A stretch of DNA of 37,654 nucleotides from Chitinophagaceae bacterium (GTDB taxonomy: Bacteria; Bacteroidota; Bacteroidia; Chitinophagales; Chitinophagaceae), in assembly GCA_025449935.1 (NCBI GenBank), contig JANWIJ010000049.1:1-37654 (forward strand), read 5' to 3'. Positions 1 through 8,938 of this stretch are shown in pieces. The translations under genes were made by a program, and so were the position numbers. The number at the start of each line of letters is the position of its first letter. The first letter of the stretch is position 1. The notes beneath the pieces are model-generated. The model saw only the letters and a list, made by a program, of their open reading frames with translations. It did no database searches and was not told the origin of the DNA.

Positions 1-686
1 AAAGATTTTCCTTCGTCAAATTTGCCTGTAAGTAATCCAAACTGAAGGGTCATCCTGGCCATAATTCCATATCCTTTGGTAGCTGCTTCCTTTAATAAAG
101 GAACCGACTTTTGGTTCAACAGATTTAATACAAGCTGAAACCCGCTACCAGCAAGTGTTTTCATCAAATACTCCGCTTCGGGTCCCGGATCAAATGTATT
201 CAGCGAAAGACCCCAGTACCTGATTTTCCCCTGCCTGATAAGCAATTCCATAGCCTCCATGCAGTCCGCTTCCTCCAGCTGCCGGACTCTTGCAGTATGA
301 AGCTGGTAATAGTCGATCACTTCCCGTTTTAACCGGCGGAGTGATTGTTCGCAGGCTTTTAAGATATATGCTTTGGTATAATCAGTCATGAATTGTCCAT
401 CCCGCGATACATTGCCCACTTTCGTGGCAATGATCACCTCTTTTTCCTTTCCAATTGTCTTTCCTAATAATTGCTCTGAATGCCCTAACCCATAAATATC
501 TGCCGTATCAAAAAAATTAATTCCGGCATCAAGGCCAGCATGAATAGCCATCACAGAGGTCTTGTCGTCTGTATTTCCCCAACCGATCGCTGTATTTCCA
601 ATCATGGTGCCACCACCGATAGCCCAGGCACCAAAGCCTACTTCGCTTACCCGCAAATCCGTATTTCCAAATTTCCTGAATTGCAT
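1..686 (-). CDS. Aldo/keto reductase, partial (C-terminus outside the window)
   Basis: The reading frame opens with ATG at 684-686 and runs off the left edge without a stop, giving 228 residues of a protein that is usually about 320-330 residues. It is an NAD(P)H-dependent oxidoreductase of the aldo/keto reductase family (TIM barrel, cytosolic). The four catalytic residues are visible: Asp60 and Tyr65 in FFDTADIYG, Lys89 in IATKVG, and His130 in YYQLH. The motif DTADIYGLGHSE is typical of the group related to YajO and Tas. The substrate cannot be told from the sequence. The gene is divergent from the B12-binding protein gene at 745, with 58 bases between them. The family call is firm and the role is open. 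Confidence 0.9.
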   Translation of the reverse strand, partial: MQFRKFGNTDLRVSEVGFGAWAIGGGTMIGNTAIGWGNTDDKTSVMAIHAGLDAGINFFDTADIYGLGHSEQLLGKTIGKEKEVIIATKVGNVSRDGQFMTDYTKAYILKACEQSLRRLKREVIDYYQLHTARVRQLEEADCMEAMELLIRQGKIRYWGLSLNTFDPGPEAEYLMKTLAGSGFQLVLNLLNQKSVPLLKEAATKGYGIMARMTLQFGLLTGKFDEGKS

Positions 687-744
687 ACCTCAATTTACAA
701 TCCTCTAGCTCAAACAATGTATTTTCGTGACACAGATTTAACGT

Positions 745-1152
745 ATGAACCGACCTGTCAGAGTTTTGGTAGCCAAAGTAGGATTGGATGGTCATGACCG
801 CGGGGCAAAAGTCATCGCCACGGCTCTCCGGGATGCCGGCATGGAAGTGATATATACCGGCCTGCGTCAAACGGCTGAAATGGTCGTAAATGCGGCCCTC
901 CAGGAAGATGTGGATGCCATTGGGATCAGCATTCTTTCAGGTGCCCACATGACCGTTTTCCCCAAGGTAATTGATATGATGAAAGAAAAAGGAATGAATG
1001 ATGTGCTCCTCACCGGTGGAGGAATTATTCCCGAAGATGATATGCATAAGTTAAATGAACTTGGCGTAGGGAAATTATTCGCTCCGGGTACAGCTACTTC
1101 CGAAATCAGTGATTATATAAAGGGCTGGGTAAAAGACCACAGGAATTTCTAA
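745..1152 (+). CDS. Stand-alone cobalamin-binding subunit of an acyl-CoA mutase (methylmalonyl-CoA mutase C-terminal type)
   Basis: This 135-residue protein is only the B12-binding Rossmann domain of the methylmalonyl-CoA mutase family. The base-off/His-on signature DxHxxG is DGHDRG at residues 15-20, with His17 as the lower cobalt ligand. The SxL motif is in SILSGAH and the GG motif is in [11 protein letters not shown]. Free-standing small subunits of this kind pair with a separate large catalytic subunit, as in isobutyryl-CoA mutase or the two-part mutases of archaea and some bacteria. No large subunit lies in the window. Nine bases separate it from the downstream enoyl-CoA hydratase gene, so the two are probably co-transcribed. 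This suggests carbon-skeleton rearrangement in branched-chain or propionyl-CoA metabolism. The exact substrate (methylmalonyl-, isobutyryl- or another CoA ester) is unknown. Confidence 0.88.
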   Translation: MNRPVRVLVAKVGLDGHDRGAKVIATALRDAGMEVIYTGLRQTAEMVVNAALQEDVDAIGISILSGAHMTVFPKVIDMMKEKGMNDVLLTGGGIIPEDDMHKLNELGVGKLFAPGTATSEISDYIKGWVKDHRNF

Positions 1153-1161
1153 ACTATTCGT

Positions 1162-1938
1162 ATGTACCAGACACTATTAACTTCAGCAGAAAATCATATT
1201 CTAACGGTTACCATCAATCGGCCCGACAAGCTGAATGCGCTCAATAAAACGGTGTTTGATGAACTGAATTCAGTGCTGGATGAAATAGCCGGCAATACCG
1301 GAATAAGATCGGCGATTATTACCGGGGCCGGGGCCAAGGCTTTTGTCGCGGGTGCAGACATTTCTGAATTTAACGGTTTAGACAAAGCGCAGGCAATGGC
1401 ATTGGCCAAAAGAGGCCAGGATACTTTTTTTAGAATAGAAAATTCAACTAAACCAATCGTGGCGGCGGTAAATGGATTTGCACTGGGGGGAGGTTGTGAA
1501 CTCGCCATGAGTTGCCATTTCAGGGTTGCTGCCGAGCATGCAAAATTTGGCCAACCCGAGGTGAACCTGGGTCTGATACCTGGTTATGGCGGAACCCAGC
1601 GGTTAGTCCATCTCCTAGGCAAAGGGAAAGCCATGGAGTTGCTGATGTCGGCACATATGATAGATGCGAACGAAGCGAAACTGCTGGGATTGGTGAACTA
1701 TGTAACTACACCGGAAACGCTGTTGGATCACACCAGGAAGATCCTGGATCTCATTAATTCAAAAGCCCCGTCTGCCATAGCAGGTTGCATCAAAGCAGCC
1801 AATGCTGTTTTTGATGAAAAAACCGATGGCTATGATACAGAAATAAAGGAATTTGGAAAGGCATTTGGTACGGAAGACATGAAAGAAGGGATAACCGCAT
1901 TCCTCGAAAAAAGGAAACCAAATTTCACCGGGAAATAA
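1162..1938 (+). CDS. Enoyl-CoA hydratase (crotonase family)
   Basis: The 258-residue crotonase-fold enzyme should add water to trans-2-enoyl-CoA in fatty-acid or branched-chain acyl-CoA breakdown. The oxyanion-hole segments are AFVAGADISEF and NGFALGGGCELAM. Both glutamates of true hydratases are present: the one in GGGCELAM and, exactly 20 residues later, the one in FGQPEVNLG. These match Glu144 and Glu164 of the rat enzyme, which argues for hydratase rather than isomerase or decarboxylase activity. The C-terminal part (GITAFLEKRKPNF) closely resembles classical short-chain crotonases. The length is normal. It follows the B12-binding subunit with a 9-base gap and converges with the NlpC/P60 gene, the two stop codons lying 2 bases apart with no clear terminator between. 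Confidence 0.93.
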   Translation: MYQTLLTSAENHILTVTINRPDKLNALNKTVFDELNSVLDEIAGNTGIRSAIITGAGAKAFVAGADISEFNGLDKAQAMALAKRGQDTFFRIENSTKPIVAAVNGFALGGGCELAMSCHFRVAAEHAKFGQPEVNLGLIPGYGGTQRLVHLLGKGKAMELLMSAHMIDANEAKLLGLVNYVTTPETLLDHTRKILDLINSKAPSAIAGCIKAANAVFDEKTDGYDTEIKEFGKAFGTEDMKEGITAFLEKRKPNFTGK

Positions 1939-1940
1939 AT

Positions 1941-2558
1941 TCACTTGAAAAGTTCATCCGGGAACACCCGGATCACTTTTACAAATCGTCCCAGGTAATA
2001 ATTGCCCAGGGCTGTAATCACCACTCCTTTTGCTTTACCGGATGTAGAATGAATAAAATTGAGTTGCCCTTGCTCCACACTTTCTACGATCCCCATATGG
2101 CCAACGATCCGGATTGTACTGTCGGTCCCGGTAAACAAAATCAGGTCGCCCGGTTTAGCCATCTTAATTTCAACGTCTTTCCCATAATCCGTAAAGTCAA
2201 CCGAAGAACGCGGCACAGTAATATTAAAATGGTTGAACACGTAAGTGATAAACCCGGAGCAATCAAATCCCTGGCGGGGATCAGTGGATGCATACAGGTA
2301 TGGGATCCCGATCAGCGTCCTCGCAAAAGCAACGATCGAATCCGGTGTTACTTTTCCGGGTATGTTTTCTTCACTGGTTAAAACGGTTTTCACTTTGCCG
2401 GGTTTTACGACCGGTAACTGATCGGTTCGTTTGGTCATGGTGACTGTATCTGCAGCCAATTCCGGACCAGCAGGCTTTTTTTTATCTGTACAGGATGTTA
2501 AAGCAATAGCGGAAACCAACGAAAAGAATATATAGCGCAAGGCAGGTAAATAAATCAT
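1941..2558 (-). CDS. NlpC/P60 family lipoprotein, probable cell-wall peptidase
   Basis: This 205-residue lipoprotein has a hydrophobic N-terminus ending in the lipobox LTSC (Cys23), so it is probably processed by LspA and anchored in a membrane. Residues from about 70 form an NlpC/P60 cysteine-peptidase domain with the expected triad order: Cys100 in GFDCSGF, His154 in VGHMGIVE and His170 in FIHSTS. Such enzymes usually cut gamma-D-glutamyl-diamino acid bonds in peptidoglycan stem peptides. It is the last gene of a tight reverse-strand run: the fucosidase stop is 6 bases upstream of this start. That pairing with glycan-processing enzymes suggests cell-wall or glycopeptide salvage, but this is inference. 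Confidence 0.92.
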   Translation of the reverse strand: MIYLPALRYIFFSLVSAIALTSCTDKKKPAGPELAADTVTMTKRTDQLPVVKPGKVKTVLTSEENIPGKVTPDSIVAFARTLIGIPYLYASTDPRQGFDCSGFITYVFNHFNITVPRSSVDFTDYGKDVEIKMAKPGDLILFTGTDSTIRIVGHMGIVESVEQGQLNFIHSTSGKAKGVVITALGNYYLGRFVKVIRVFPDELFK

Positions 2559-2564
2559 AAATAA

Positions 2565-3983
2565 CTATTGTTGTGCCAGCTGTTGATTAATCAGGTAGGC
2601 GGCCACACCGATAATATTATCATGACCTTTTGCATCCCGGAGGTTAACCTTAAGAGATGTGATGGTCGTTGCGGGGAATGTTAGGATCCGTTTCCTGCCA
2701 ACACTGCTCCCTTGAATTTCGTGTACCAGATTCTTATCATTGTACAAACCGATCCGGAAGCTTCGTATCGTCTGGCCAAGGTGGATGGCTTCCCGGAGAA
2801 TGATACAGTTAATGGTGGTTGGCCGGGGGAGCTCAACAATAAAGTTCTGGAGATTGATACTGTAGCCTGACGAAGCTGAATCAAAACGGCGCAACAACAA
2901 TTCATTTGAGGTAAGCTCTTCTTTTGTGAACTGGTAAAAGCTATTAGATTCTTTAAGCCGGTTATCGCGGAAATTCTCATCCCGGAGCTTTTTAAAGCCC
3001 GTTAAAGCAGCAATATCTTTTTCATTTACCAAGCCACGCTGATCAGGGGGGACATTTAATAAAAGATTAGCTCCCCTGCCCACGGATTTTAAATACAATT
3101 CAAAAAGTTTTTCGGGCGTCTTCACTTTTTCATCTTCCGCCGCATGCCAGAACCATCCGGGCCGTATGCTCACATCGCACTCAGCGGGAATCCAGTATTT
3201 CCCATTGTAATTTCCCTGGTTCAATGTATCAACCGGTGGAGCACCCTCTCCTCTCTTAAAACCGGATGTATCGAGGAAATTCCAGTTAGGGTCACCGGCA
3301 ATTCCCTGCTCGTTGCCTGTCCAGCGGATATCTGGCCCGATATCGCTGAATACAACCGTCCTGGGAGAATATTGTTTTACGGTCCTTTCAAACAACTTCC
3401 AGTCATAAACCTGTTTTTTACCATTGGGTCCTTCCCCGTTGGCACCATCCCACCATAATTCCCAAACGGGTCCATAGTTCTGAAGAATTTCCTTCATCAT
3501 CCCGGCAAACACATTATTGTATTTGGCGGTGCCATAGTCGGGGTGGTTTCTGTCCCAGGGTGAGAGATAGACACCAAATTTCAAACCGGCTGCCTTGCAC
3601 GCAAGTGATAATTCTTTCAATATATCCCCTTTACCCTCCTTCCATTTGCTTTCGCGGACGGTGTGTTTAGAAAATTTACTTGGCCACAAACAAAAGCCAT
3701 CATGATGTTTGGCCGTAATTATAATGCCTTTGGCACCTGCCGCTTTTGCTACTTCACACCACTGGCGGCAATCTAAGAAGGTTGGGTTGAAAAGATCTTC
3801 AGGTTCAGTGCCCTCACCCCATTCCTTATCTGTAAACGTATTTGGCCCAAAATGCATAAATAAATAAAACTCTGTTTCATGCCATGCCAGTTGTTGCCTT
3901 GTAGGAAGGGGGCCGGAATAGGGTTCCTGTGTGCCGGCACTTAATGCAAGAAGTACAGAAAGAGTGAAAAAAATTGTTTTCAT
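2565..3983 (-). CDS. Alpha-L-fucosidase, glycoside hydrolase family 29, secreted
   Basis: The 472-residue enzyme carries a cleavable signal peptide (about residues 1-18). GH29 features are clear: MHFGPNTFTDKEWG near residues 43-56, the active-site strand KHHDGFCLW at 92-100, and ELWWDG at 175-180, whose Asp179 should be the catalytic nucleophile. Residues from about 350 to the end look like a beta-sandwich carbohydrate-binding domain of the F5/8 or discoidin kind. This architecture and length fit the Bacteroides-type enzymes that remove terminal fucose, possibly the alpha-1,3/1,4-specific subfamily, although specificity cannot be read from the sequence. It sits between the phosphodiesterase-like gene (3-base gap upstream) and the NlpC/P60 gene (6-base gap downstream), so the three are very likely one operon. 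No SusC/SusD pair is nearby, so this is not a standard polysaccharide-utilisation locus. Confidence 0.93.
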   Translation of the reverse strand: MKTIFFTLSVLLALSAGTQEPYSGPLPTRQQLAWHETEFYLFMHFGPNTFTDKEWGEGTEPEDLFNPTFLDCRQWCEVAKAAGAKGIIITAKHHDGFCLWPSKFSKHTVRESKWKEGKGDILKELSLACKAAGLKFGVYLSPWDRNHPDYGTAKYNNVFAGMMKEILQNYGPVWELWWDGANGEGPNGKKQVYDWKLFERTVKQYSPRTVVFSDIGPDIRWTGNEQGIAGDPNWNFLDTSGFKRGEGAPPVDTLNQGNYNGKYWIPAECDVSIRPGWFWHAAEDEKVKTPEKLFELYLKSVGRGANLLLNVPPDQRGLVNEKDIAALTGFKKLRDENFRDNRLKESNSFYQFTKEELTSNELLLRRFDSASSGYSINLQNFIVELPRPTTINCIILREAIHLGQTIRSFRIGLYNDKNLVHEIQGSSVGRKRILTFPATTITSLKVNLRDAKGHDNIIGVAAYLINQQLAQQ

Positions 3984-3986
3984 GCT

Positions 3987-5081
3987 TTATTTCCGCATTT
4001 TTAAAACATAGTGTATCTCCTCAGCAATCGGGTGAGCGGCGGAATAGGTATAACCCATGAGCCGGGCGATGGTTTGTGCAAATTGCTTTTGATACAATTG
4101 CATTTCCGCTTTCAATTCCCCTCTTTCCGGGGTATCCGGACCCAGGACAGCAAACCATATTTCATGCGAATCCAGGATCTCATTGTTATGACTGGTCCAT
4201 TCTTCTTTTTTCCGGTCTCCCCTTCCGTGATCAGTTGTTATAAAGAGGGTTGTCTTATTCCTGTATTGGGGATCTTTTTGAACAAAGTCCCAGATTTCTT
4301 TTATCCATGCATCTACCTGTTGCCCGGCATCCAGGTAAGAACGATACTGTCCGGCATGTGCCCATTCATCGGTTTCACCGTAAGCAATGTAAAGCACCCT
4401 TGGCTTTCTTTTTTTTAGCCACTCCATGGCAGCGTGATGCGTAAAGACATCAAAGCATTCATCTTCATGCCAGGGCTTGTATGAATCTTTTAATAATTTA
4501 TTCAGCATGGCCTCATTGGCCGTGGGTGTCTTTCCGCCGGTTTTATCAAAACCAGCGAAGACGGGTATCTTACTTCTCTCCTGGTTTAATATCCGGTCAA
4601 AAGCATTCCACGCCCCAAAAGCTGCAACCCGGCCCCTGATCCGTGGTTGCTTATTCAGAAACTCCAGTACGGTTACATGGGGGTTAGCGGGATAGCTGTT
4701 AGAATTAATAGCGGTATCTGCATAGCCGGTCATAATCTCGCTATAGCCGGGATAACTGAACCAGTACGGGTTTGCATTATCCACTTTACTTCCTGAAATC
4801 CTGTTACCAAACAGTTGTCCCTTTTCAACCAGGGTGCTCCAGAAAAAAGGCATCAATTTTTTACGGCGTGCTTCGTCATTATCACCCCAGTATTTATCAA
4901 AGATGTAAGCGCTGTCGCCCTCGTTAAACCGCTTATCGTTGGCGATAGCTGAATCCATTCCCTTAAAAACCTCCTGCCAGCGGAAACCATCTGTAGTGAT
5001 AATAATGATATTCTCTGTTTGCTGTTGCGCGTGGCCGGAAATAAATGCAATTATAAAAAGGAGCGTGTACAGAAATTTCAT
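3987..5081 (-). CDS. Secreted alkaline phosphatase/phosphodiesterase superfamily protein
   Basis: A 364-residue protein with a signal peptide ending near Ala18 (ISGHAQ), so it is periplasmic or secreted. It belongs to the alkaline phosphatase superfamily, close to the type I phosphodiesterase/nucleotide pyrophosphatase group. Metal-binding parts visible are ITTDGFRW (Asp31), the nucleophile region WFSYPGYSE (residues 107-115), GETDEWAHAG (Asp238, His242) and ITTDHGRGD (Asp284, His285). Bacteroidota homologues are often labelled phosphoglyceromutase or sulfatase, but the substrate is unknown. It is the first gene of the operon with the fucosidase and the NlpC/P60 lipoprotein. That setting suggests removal of phosphate (or sulfate) esters from glycans, which is inference. 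It is divergent from fumarase. Confidence 0.85.
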   Translation of the reverse strand: MKFLYTLLFIIAFISGHAQQQTENIIIITTDGFRWQEVFKGMDSAIANDKRFNEGDSAYIFDKYWGDNDEARRKKLMPFFWSTLVEKGQLFGNRISGSKVDNANPYWFSYPGYSEIMTGYADTAINSNSYPANPHVTVLEFLNKQPRIRGRVAAFGAWNAFDRILNQERSKIPVFAGFDKTGGKTPTANEAMLNKLLKDSYKPWHEDECFDVFTHHAAMEWLKKRKPRVLYIAYGETDEWAHAGQYRSYLDAGQQVDAWIKEIWDFVQKDPQYRNKTTLFITTDHGRGDRKKEEWTSHNNEILDSHEIWFAVLGPDTPERGELKAEMQLYQKQFAQTIARLMGYTYSAAHPIAEEIHYVLKMRK

Positions 5082-5150
5082 GACAGCAATTTAGCATCAT
5101 ACGCGGAACTTAAAAAAACGAAAATCAGGTATCTGTGTTTGCGTTTGACC

Positions 5151-5158
5151 TACCTTTG
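5151..5158 (+). promoter_or_regulatory. Bacteroidota -7 promoter element upstream of fumC
   Basis: TACCTTTG is an exact match to the Bacteroidota consensus TAnnTTTG, 30 bases before the fumarase ATG. I find no convincing -33 TTTG at the right spacing, so the call rests on the -7 element and its position. Confidence 0.5.
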
Positions 5159-5188
5159 CGGCATTGTTTTTAAACCACAATTTGTTTT

Positions 5189-6586
5189 ATGGAATACCGG
5201 ATCGAAAAGGATACGATGGGGGAAGTAAAAGTGCCTGCCGCGGCCTATTATGGTGCCCAAACGCAGCGGAGCATTGATAATTTCAGGATTGCCCAGGATA
5301 TCAATAAGATGCCGAAAGAAATTATCGAGGCATTTGCTTACCTGAAAAAAGCTGCTGCCATCACCAACTTTGAAGCCGCGGTATTACCAAAAAATAAATC
5401 GATATTAATCGGTAAAGTATGTGATGAAATCCTGAAAGGGAACCTGGACGATTCCTTTCCACTTGTCGTTTGGCAAACCGGGAGTGGCACACAAAGTAAC
5501 ATGAATGTAAACGAAGTAATTGCTTACCGGGGCCATGTACTAAAAGGGGGGAAATTGACAGATAAAGAGAAATTCCTCCATCCCAATGATGATGTGAATA
5601 AGTCCCAGTCGTCGAATGACACTTTTCCAACGGCCATGCATATTGCCGCCTATAAAATACTGGTGGGAACGACTTTGCCAGGCATTAAAAAGCTCAGGGA
5701 TACACTGGCAAAGAAAAGCAGGAAATACATGAAGGTGGTTAAAATCGGCCGCACTCATTTTATGGATGCCACACCCCTGACAGTTGGCCAGGAATTCAGT
5801 GGCTATGTATCCCAATTGGATCATGGCATGAAAGCCATTAAAAACTCGTTGGCGCACCTGGGTGAACTGGCCCTCGGCGGCACGGCTGTAGGTACAGGCA
5901 TCAACACCCCGCCTGGGTATGACAAGAACGTCGCAAAACATATTGCCCGCTTAACAGGTCTGCCTTTTATTACTGCGGAAAATAAATTTGAAGCATTGGC
6001 CGCTCATGATGCGATCGTAGAAGCCCATGGCGCCCTGAAAACTGTAGCTGTCAGCTTAATGAAGATTGCCAATGACATCCGCATGTTATCCTCGGGTCCC
6101 CGGAGTGGTATCGGGGAAATTTTCATTCCGGATAATGAACCCGGCTCTTCCATAATGCCCGGGAAAGTGAATCCAACGCAATGTGAAGCCCTCACCATGA
6201 TTGCTGCCCAGGTGCTTGGTAATGATGTTGCCATTAATATTGGCGGCGCAACAGGTCATTTTGAATTAAATGTTTTCAAGCCGGTCATGATTTACAATTT
6301 CCTGCACAGTGCAAGATTAATTGGGGATGGTTGTGTTTCTTTCAATGACAGGTGCGTTGCAGGCATTGAACCAATCGCGGCAAACATTCAGAAACATGTT
6401 GACAACAGCCTGATGCTGGTGACTGCTTTAAACACTAAAATCGGGTACTACAAGGCAGCTGAAATAGCCCAAAAAGCCCATAAACAGGGTACCACTTTAA
6501 AGGAAATGGCGGTAAGACTTGGATACCTGTCTGAGGCCCAGTTTGATGAGTGGGTTAAGCCTGAAAACATGGTCGGAAGGCTATAA
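5189..6586 (+). CDS. fumC: Fumarate hydratase class II
   Basis: The 465-residue enzyme of the fumarase/aspartase superfamily interconverts fumarate and L-malate in the TCA cycle without an iron-sulfur cluster. Substrate-binding segments are [11 protein letters not shown], the [14 protein letters not shown] loop, and the superfamily signature [11 protein letters not shown] at residues 319-329, which lies on the loop carrying the catalytic serine. The following stretch [13 protein letters not shown] and the class II length favour fumarase over aspartate ammonia-lyase. It stands alone on the forward strand behind a TACCTTTG promoter element. No clear hairpin follows the stop. Confidence 0.96.
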   Translation: MEYRIEKDTMGEVKVPAAAYYGAQTQRSIDNFRIAQDINKMPKEIIEAFAYLKKAAAITNFEAAVLPKNKSILIGKVCDEILKGNLDDSFPLVVWQTGSGTQSNMNVNEVIAYRGHVLKGGKLTDKEKFLHPNDDVNKSQSSNDTFPTAMHIAAYKILVGTTLPGIKKLRDTLAKKSRKYMKVVKIGRTHFMDATPLTVGQEFSGYVSQLDHGMKAIKNSLAHLGELALGGTAVGTGINTPPGYDKNVAKHIARLTGLPFITAENKFEALAAHDAIVEAHGALKTVAVSLMKIANDIRMLSSGPRSGIGEIFIPDNEPGSSIMPGKVNPTQCEALTMIAAQVLGNDVAINIGGATGHFELNVFKPVMIYNFLHSARLIGDGCVSFNDRCVAGIEPIAANIQKHVDNSLMLVTALNTKIGYYKAAEIAQKAHKQGTTLKEMAVRLGYLSEAQFDEWVKPENMVGRL

Positions 6587-6739
6587 CGGGCGTATAGTAA
6601 AAACACTTACAGGACTGTTGAGGAATCAATAATTTTTCATTTTTTACTTGGTAATACTTGCATATCTGGTGCTTTTATTTTTATCTTAACAGTCGATTTC
6701 AGCCCTGGATCCAACCCTTAAAACTATAAATCCGCCCAT

Positions 6740-6964
6740 ATGAAAAGTAAAGCCCGTTCCATTTCTTATTTTTCAGCCAACCCGTTGAAAAGTGTTTCCA
6801 ACGAATCTTTAACTGCAGTAAAAAAAGACACCCGGTCTCCTTATTTAAAAGCTGTCTTATCCGGCAGCAACAGGAGCCTTATTACCGGCAGTGACTTATC
6901 AGGCACCGACAGGGATGCAGCATTGCGCTATATCCGTGAAAGCCGGATGTTACAAAAAAAATGA
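6740..6964 (+). CDS. Small orphan protein, 74 residues
   Basis: I do not recognise this protein. It is basic and serine-rich, with no signal peptide or membrane segment, and ends in a short helical-looking stretch (DRDAALRYIRESRML). It is judged real for four reasons. It has an ATG after an AT-rich leader. Its codon usage resembles that of its neighbours. No competing gene lies on either strand. A strong terminator follows 50 bases after the stop. The 150 bases upstream contain no other feature I can name. It could be a lineage-restricted small cytosolic protein. Confidence 0.6.
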   Translation: MKSKARSISYFSANPLKSVSNESLTAVKKDTRSPYLKAVLSGSNRSLITGSDLSGTDRDAALRYIRESRMLQKK

Positions 6965-7013
6965 TCCGGGTCGCTTAAACTGGATTACCAGTAAAACCCT
7001 GAGCATATCTTAC

Positions 7014-7044
7014 AACAAAGCCCCCGTTTGGGGGCTTTGTTTTT
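7014..7044. terminator. Bidirectional rho-independent terminator
   Basis: A perfect 12-base stem, AACAAAGCCCCC (7014-7025) pairing with GGGGGCTTTGTT (7030-7041), closes a GTTT loop and is followed by more Ts. It lies between the small forward gene ending at 6964 and the reverse dehydrogenase gene ending at 7069, so it can serve both. Confidence 0.9.
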
Positions 7045-7068
7045 CAGGTCTGTTTTAAACCCGAGTCC

Positions 7069-8901
7069 TTATTTCTTGATGAATTTTTCGATCTGTACTT
7101 CCAGGTCATACCCGTTATATAATTTCAGGATATAGGAACCCGGTGTAAAGGAACCCACCTCAACAGAGAAATTGTTTTTATAGCTGGTTTCTTCTTTTAA
7201 CATACGACCATAGATATCATAAATCTGGACCAGCAATGGTTTCCTTAATTCTTTTTTCCCCTGGATATGCAGCGTGCTTATAACAGGGTTAGGATATATT
7301 TGAACCAGGTCTTTCACAACCGGAGGACCCCCAGGAGGATTTGGGTTGATTGGGAGGGTAATAAGCGCTTTATAGCTGAGTTTAAGCACTTTTCCGCCAT
7401 CCGGTGTGGGATCATTGGACCCGTTAAATCCGCCCGTAGGCCCGGAAGTTGAGCCGGTGCTGTCGATTACGATCCAAAAAGTTCCACTGTTCGCCTCCGG
7501 GTGAATCGCCACATCCCTTACCCGCCAGCCATGCAGCAACGGGAAAGTATCGACTGAATTGGTAGAGGAAGAACTGTCCACAAAATCCCCGGTTGATTTT
7601 AATTTTAACCGGTACATCCCGTATTTGAGGGAGGTGACGAGCAATGAATTTTTCCAGCCCGGTATATTGCCTTTATAGAAATCAATACTGGAGGGTGCTA
7701 TTGTTCCCCAGGTGAAAATATTTGATCCATCAGCGGGGATAGCGGAGGCTGGCCAGTTGAAAGTAGCGAACAGGGGCCGGCGCATACTATTCGTGGTCGC
7801 CCATGTACTCTCATTATAATTGACCAGGAGGGATGCAAGACGGTCATTATTGGCAAAAGCATCCAGGGAAGAATAGTTATTATCACTTCCCATCCCCGCA
7901 ACTTTTGGCCACCCGTAATTACCGCCGGATAATATATTGTTTACCTCATCGTCTGATTTGTCACCATGCTCAGAGCTGTACAATCGCCAGGTGCTGTTGG
8001 CATAACCCCACACTACTCCCTGCGCATTTCGATGACCGAAACTATAGACCGGCGTCTTTAAGGAACTGAATTCGGGCACACTGTGATTAAAAGGGTTGTC
8101 ATTGGGTATCCACAGTCTCCAGGTATTATAATCATGGTTAACACCATAAGAAGGATCCCCGTCAGGTTCAGTGTTTAATCGCAATATTTTACCCTCGCAG
8201 GTATCAAGTGTCTGCGCATAATTAGTCCTGGACGCATTATTAAACTGCCCGGCTCCCATATCACCAATTGTATAATATAGCCTGAATTTGTTATCGGGCC
8301 CTTCCGTAACAGGACTGATGGTCAATCTTCCTGAATTATGATCATTACTGCCGGGCAGGTTTGATAACACCGTATCCATGATCGTAAGTGTATCTCTTTT
8401 GGGAACACTGGTGGGGTTACCCGGGTCCGCGGCAAAATAAAACCGGCATCTTACAATTTTTGTACGGAAATAACAGGGATTGTTCGAGCTTGGGCATGTT
8501 TGCTTCTTATAAACATAAGAAAGATAGACCCATCTCTTATTCACGTCGGTCATAAACTCCGGGTGTATGACTAAGCCCTGCATTCCACCCTGTGGCCACC
8601 TGTTGGAAGTCCGGTCAAAGTTGATTTCACCTGTTCCCAATGGAATGTTTAACACTTCCTGGGGAGGATCATTTTTGTCCGAAGTAGATCTTGCAGAACT
8701 GATACGTAATACCCGGTATCCCCTTGCTTCTGTAATCCATAATGAATCGTCAGGTCCATAAGTAATTTCCCAGGGGTATCCCAGGTTCTTTGCCACCGTA
8801 TCCATATTAAAAAGGATCGTAGTAGAATCTGCAACCTGCGCCTGAAGCGGTATAGAAAAAACACAGGAAGAAATACAGATAATAAATAATGGCGTTTTCA
8901 T
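7069..8901 (-). CDS. Secreted glucose/sorbosone dehydrogenase-like protein with T9SS sorting domain
   Basis: About 610 residues from the ATG at 8899-8901. A longer frame reaches 8931, but this start gives a clean signal peptide (MKTPLFIICISSCVF, cleavage near LQAQ). The central part resembles the glucose/sorbosone dehydrogenase beta-propeller family: GYPWEITYGPDDSLWITE near the start, then DHNSGRLTISP and YYTIGDMGAGQF. Family members can be PQQ-dependent sugar oxidases, though many homologues have no proven cofactor. The last 80 or so residues form a type A T9SS C-terminal domain (IYPNPVISTLHI, YDIYGRMLKEE, GSYILKLYNG). The protein is therefore expected to cross the outer membrane through the Por/Gld secretion system. 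It is divergent from another T9SS cargo gene. Confidence 0.88.
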   Translation of the reverse strand: MKTPLFIICISSCVFSIPLQAQVADSTTILFNMDTVAKNLGYPWEITYGPDDSLWITEARGYRVLRISSARSTSDKNDPPQEVLNIPLGTGEINFDRTSNRWPQGGMQGLVIHPEFMTDVNKRWVYLSYVYKKQTCPSSNNPCYFRTKIVRCRFYFAADPGNPTSVPKRDTLTIMDTVLSNLPGSNDHNSGRLTISPVTEGPDNKFRLYYTIGDMGAGQFNNASRTNYAQTLDTCEGKILRLNTEPDGDPSYGVNHDYNTWRLWIPNDNPFNHSVPEFSSLKTPVYSFGHRNAQGVVWGYANSTWRLYSSEHGDKSDDEVNNILSGGNYGWPKVAGMGSDNNYSSLDAFANNDRLASLLVNYNESTWATTNSMRRPLFATFNWPASAIPADGSNIFTWGTIAPSSIDFYKGNIPGWKNSLLVTSLKYGMYRLKLKSTGDFVDSSSSTNSVDTFPLLHGWRVRDVAIHPEANSGTFWIVIDSTGSTSGPTGGFNGSNDPTPDGGKVLKLSYKALITLPINPNPPGGPPVVKDLVQIYPNPVISTLHIQGKKELRKPLLVQIYDIYGRMLKEETSYKNNFSVEVGSFTPGSYILKLYNGYDLEVQIEKFIKK

Positions 8902-8938
8902 AAATAGGATTTGGTTCTTAAAACTAATCATTATTTAA

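Noticed and set aside
2565-3983. Polysaccharide-utilisation locus around the fucosidase
   Set aside because: No SusC/SusD pair, hybrid two-component regulator or ECF sigma/anti-sigma pair is nearby.
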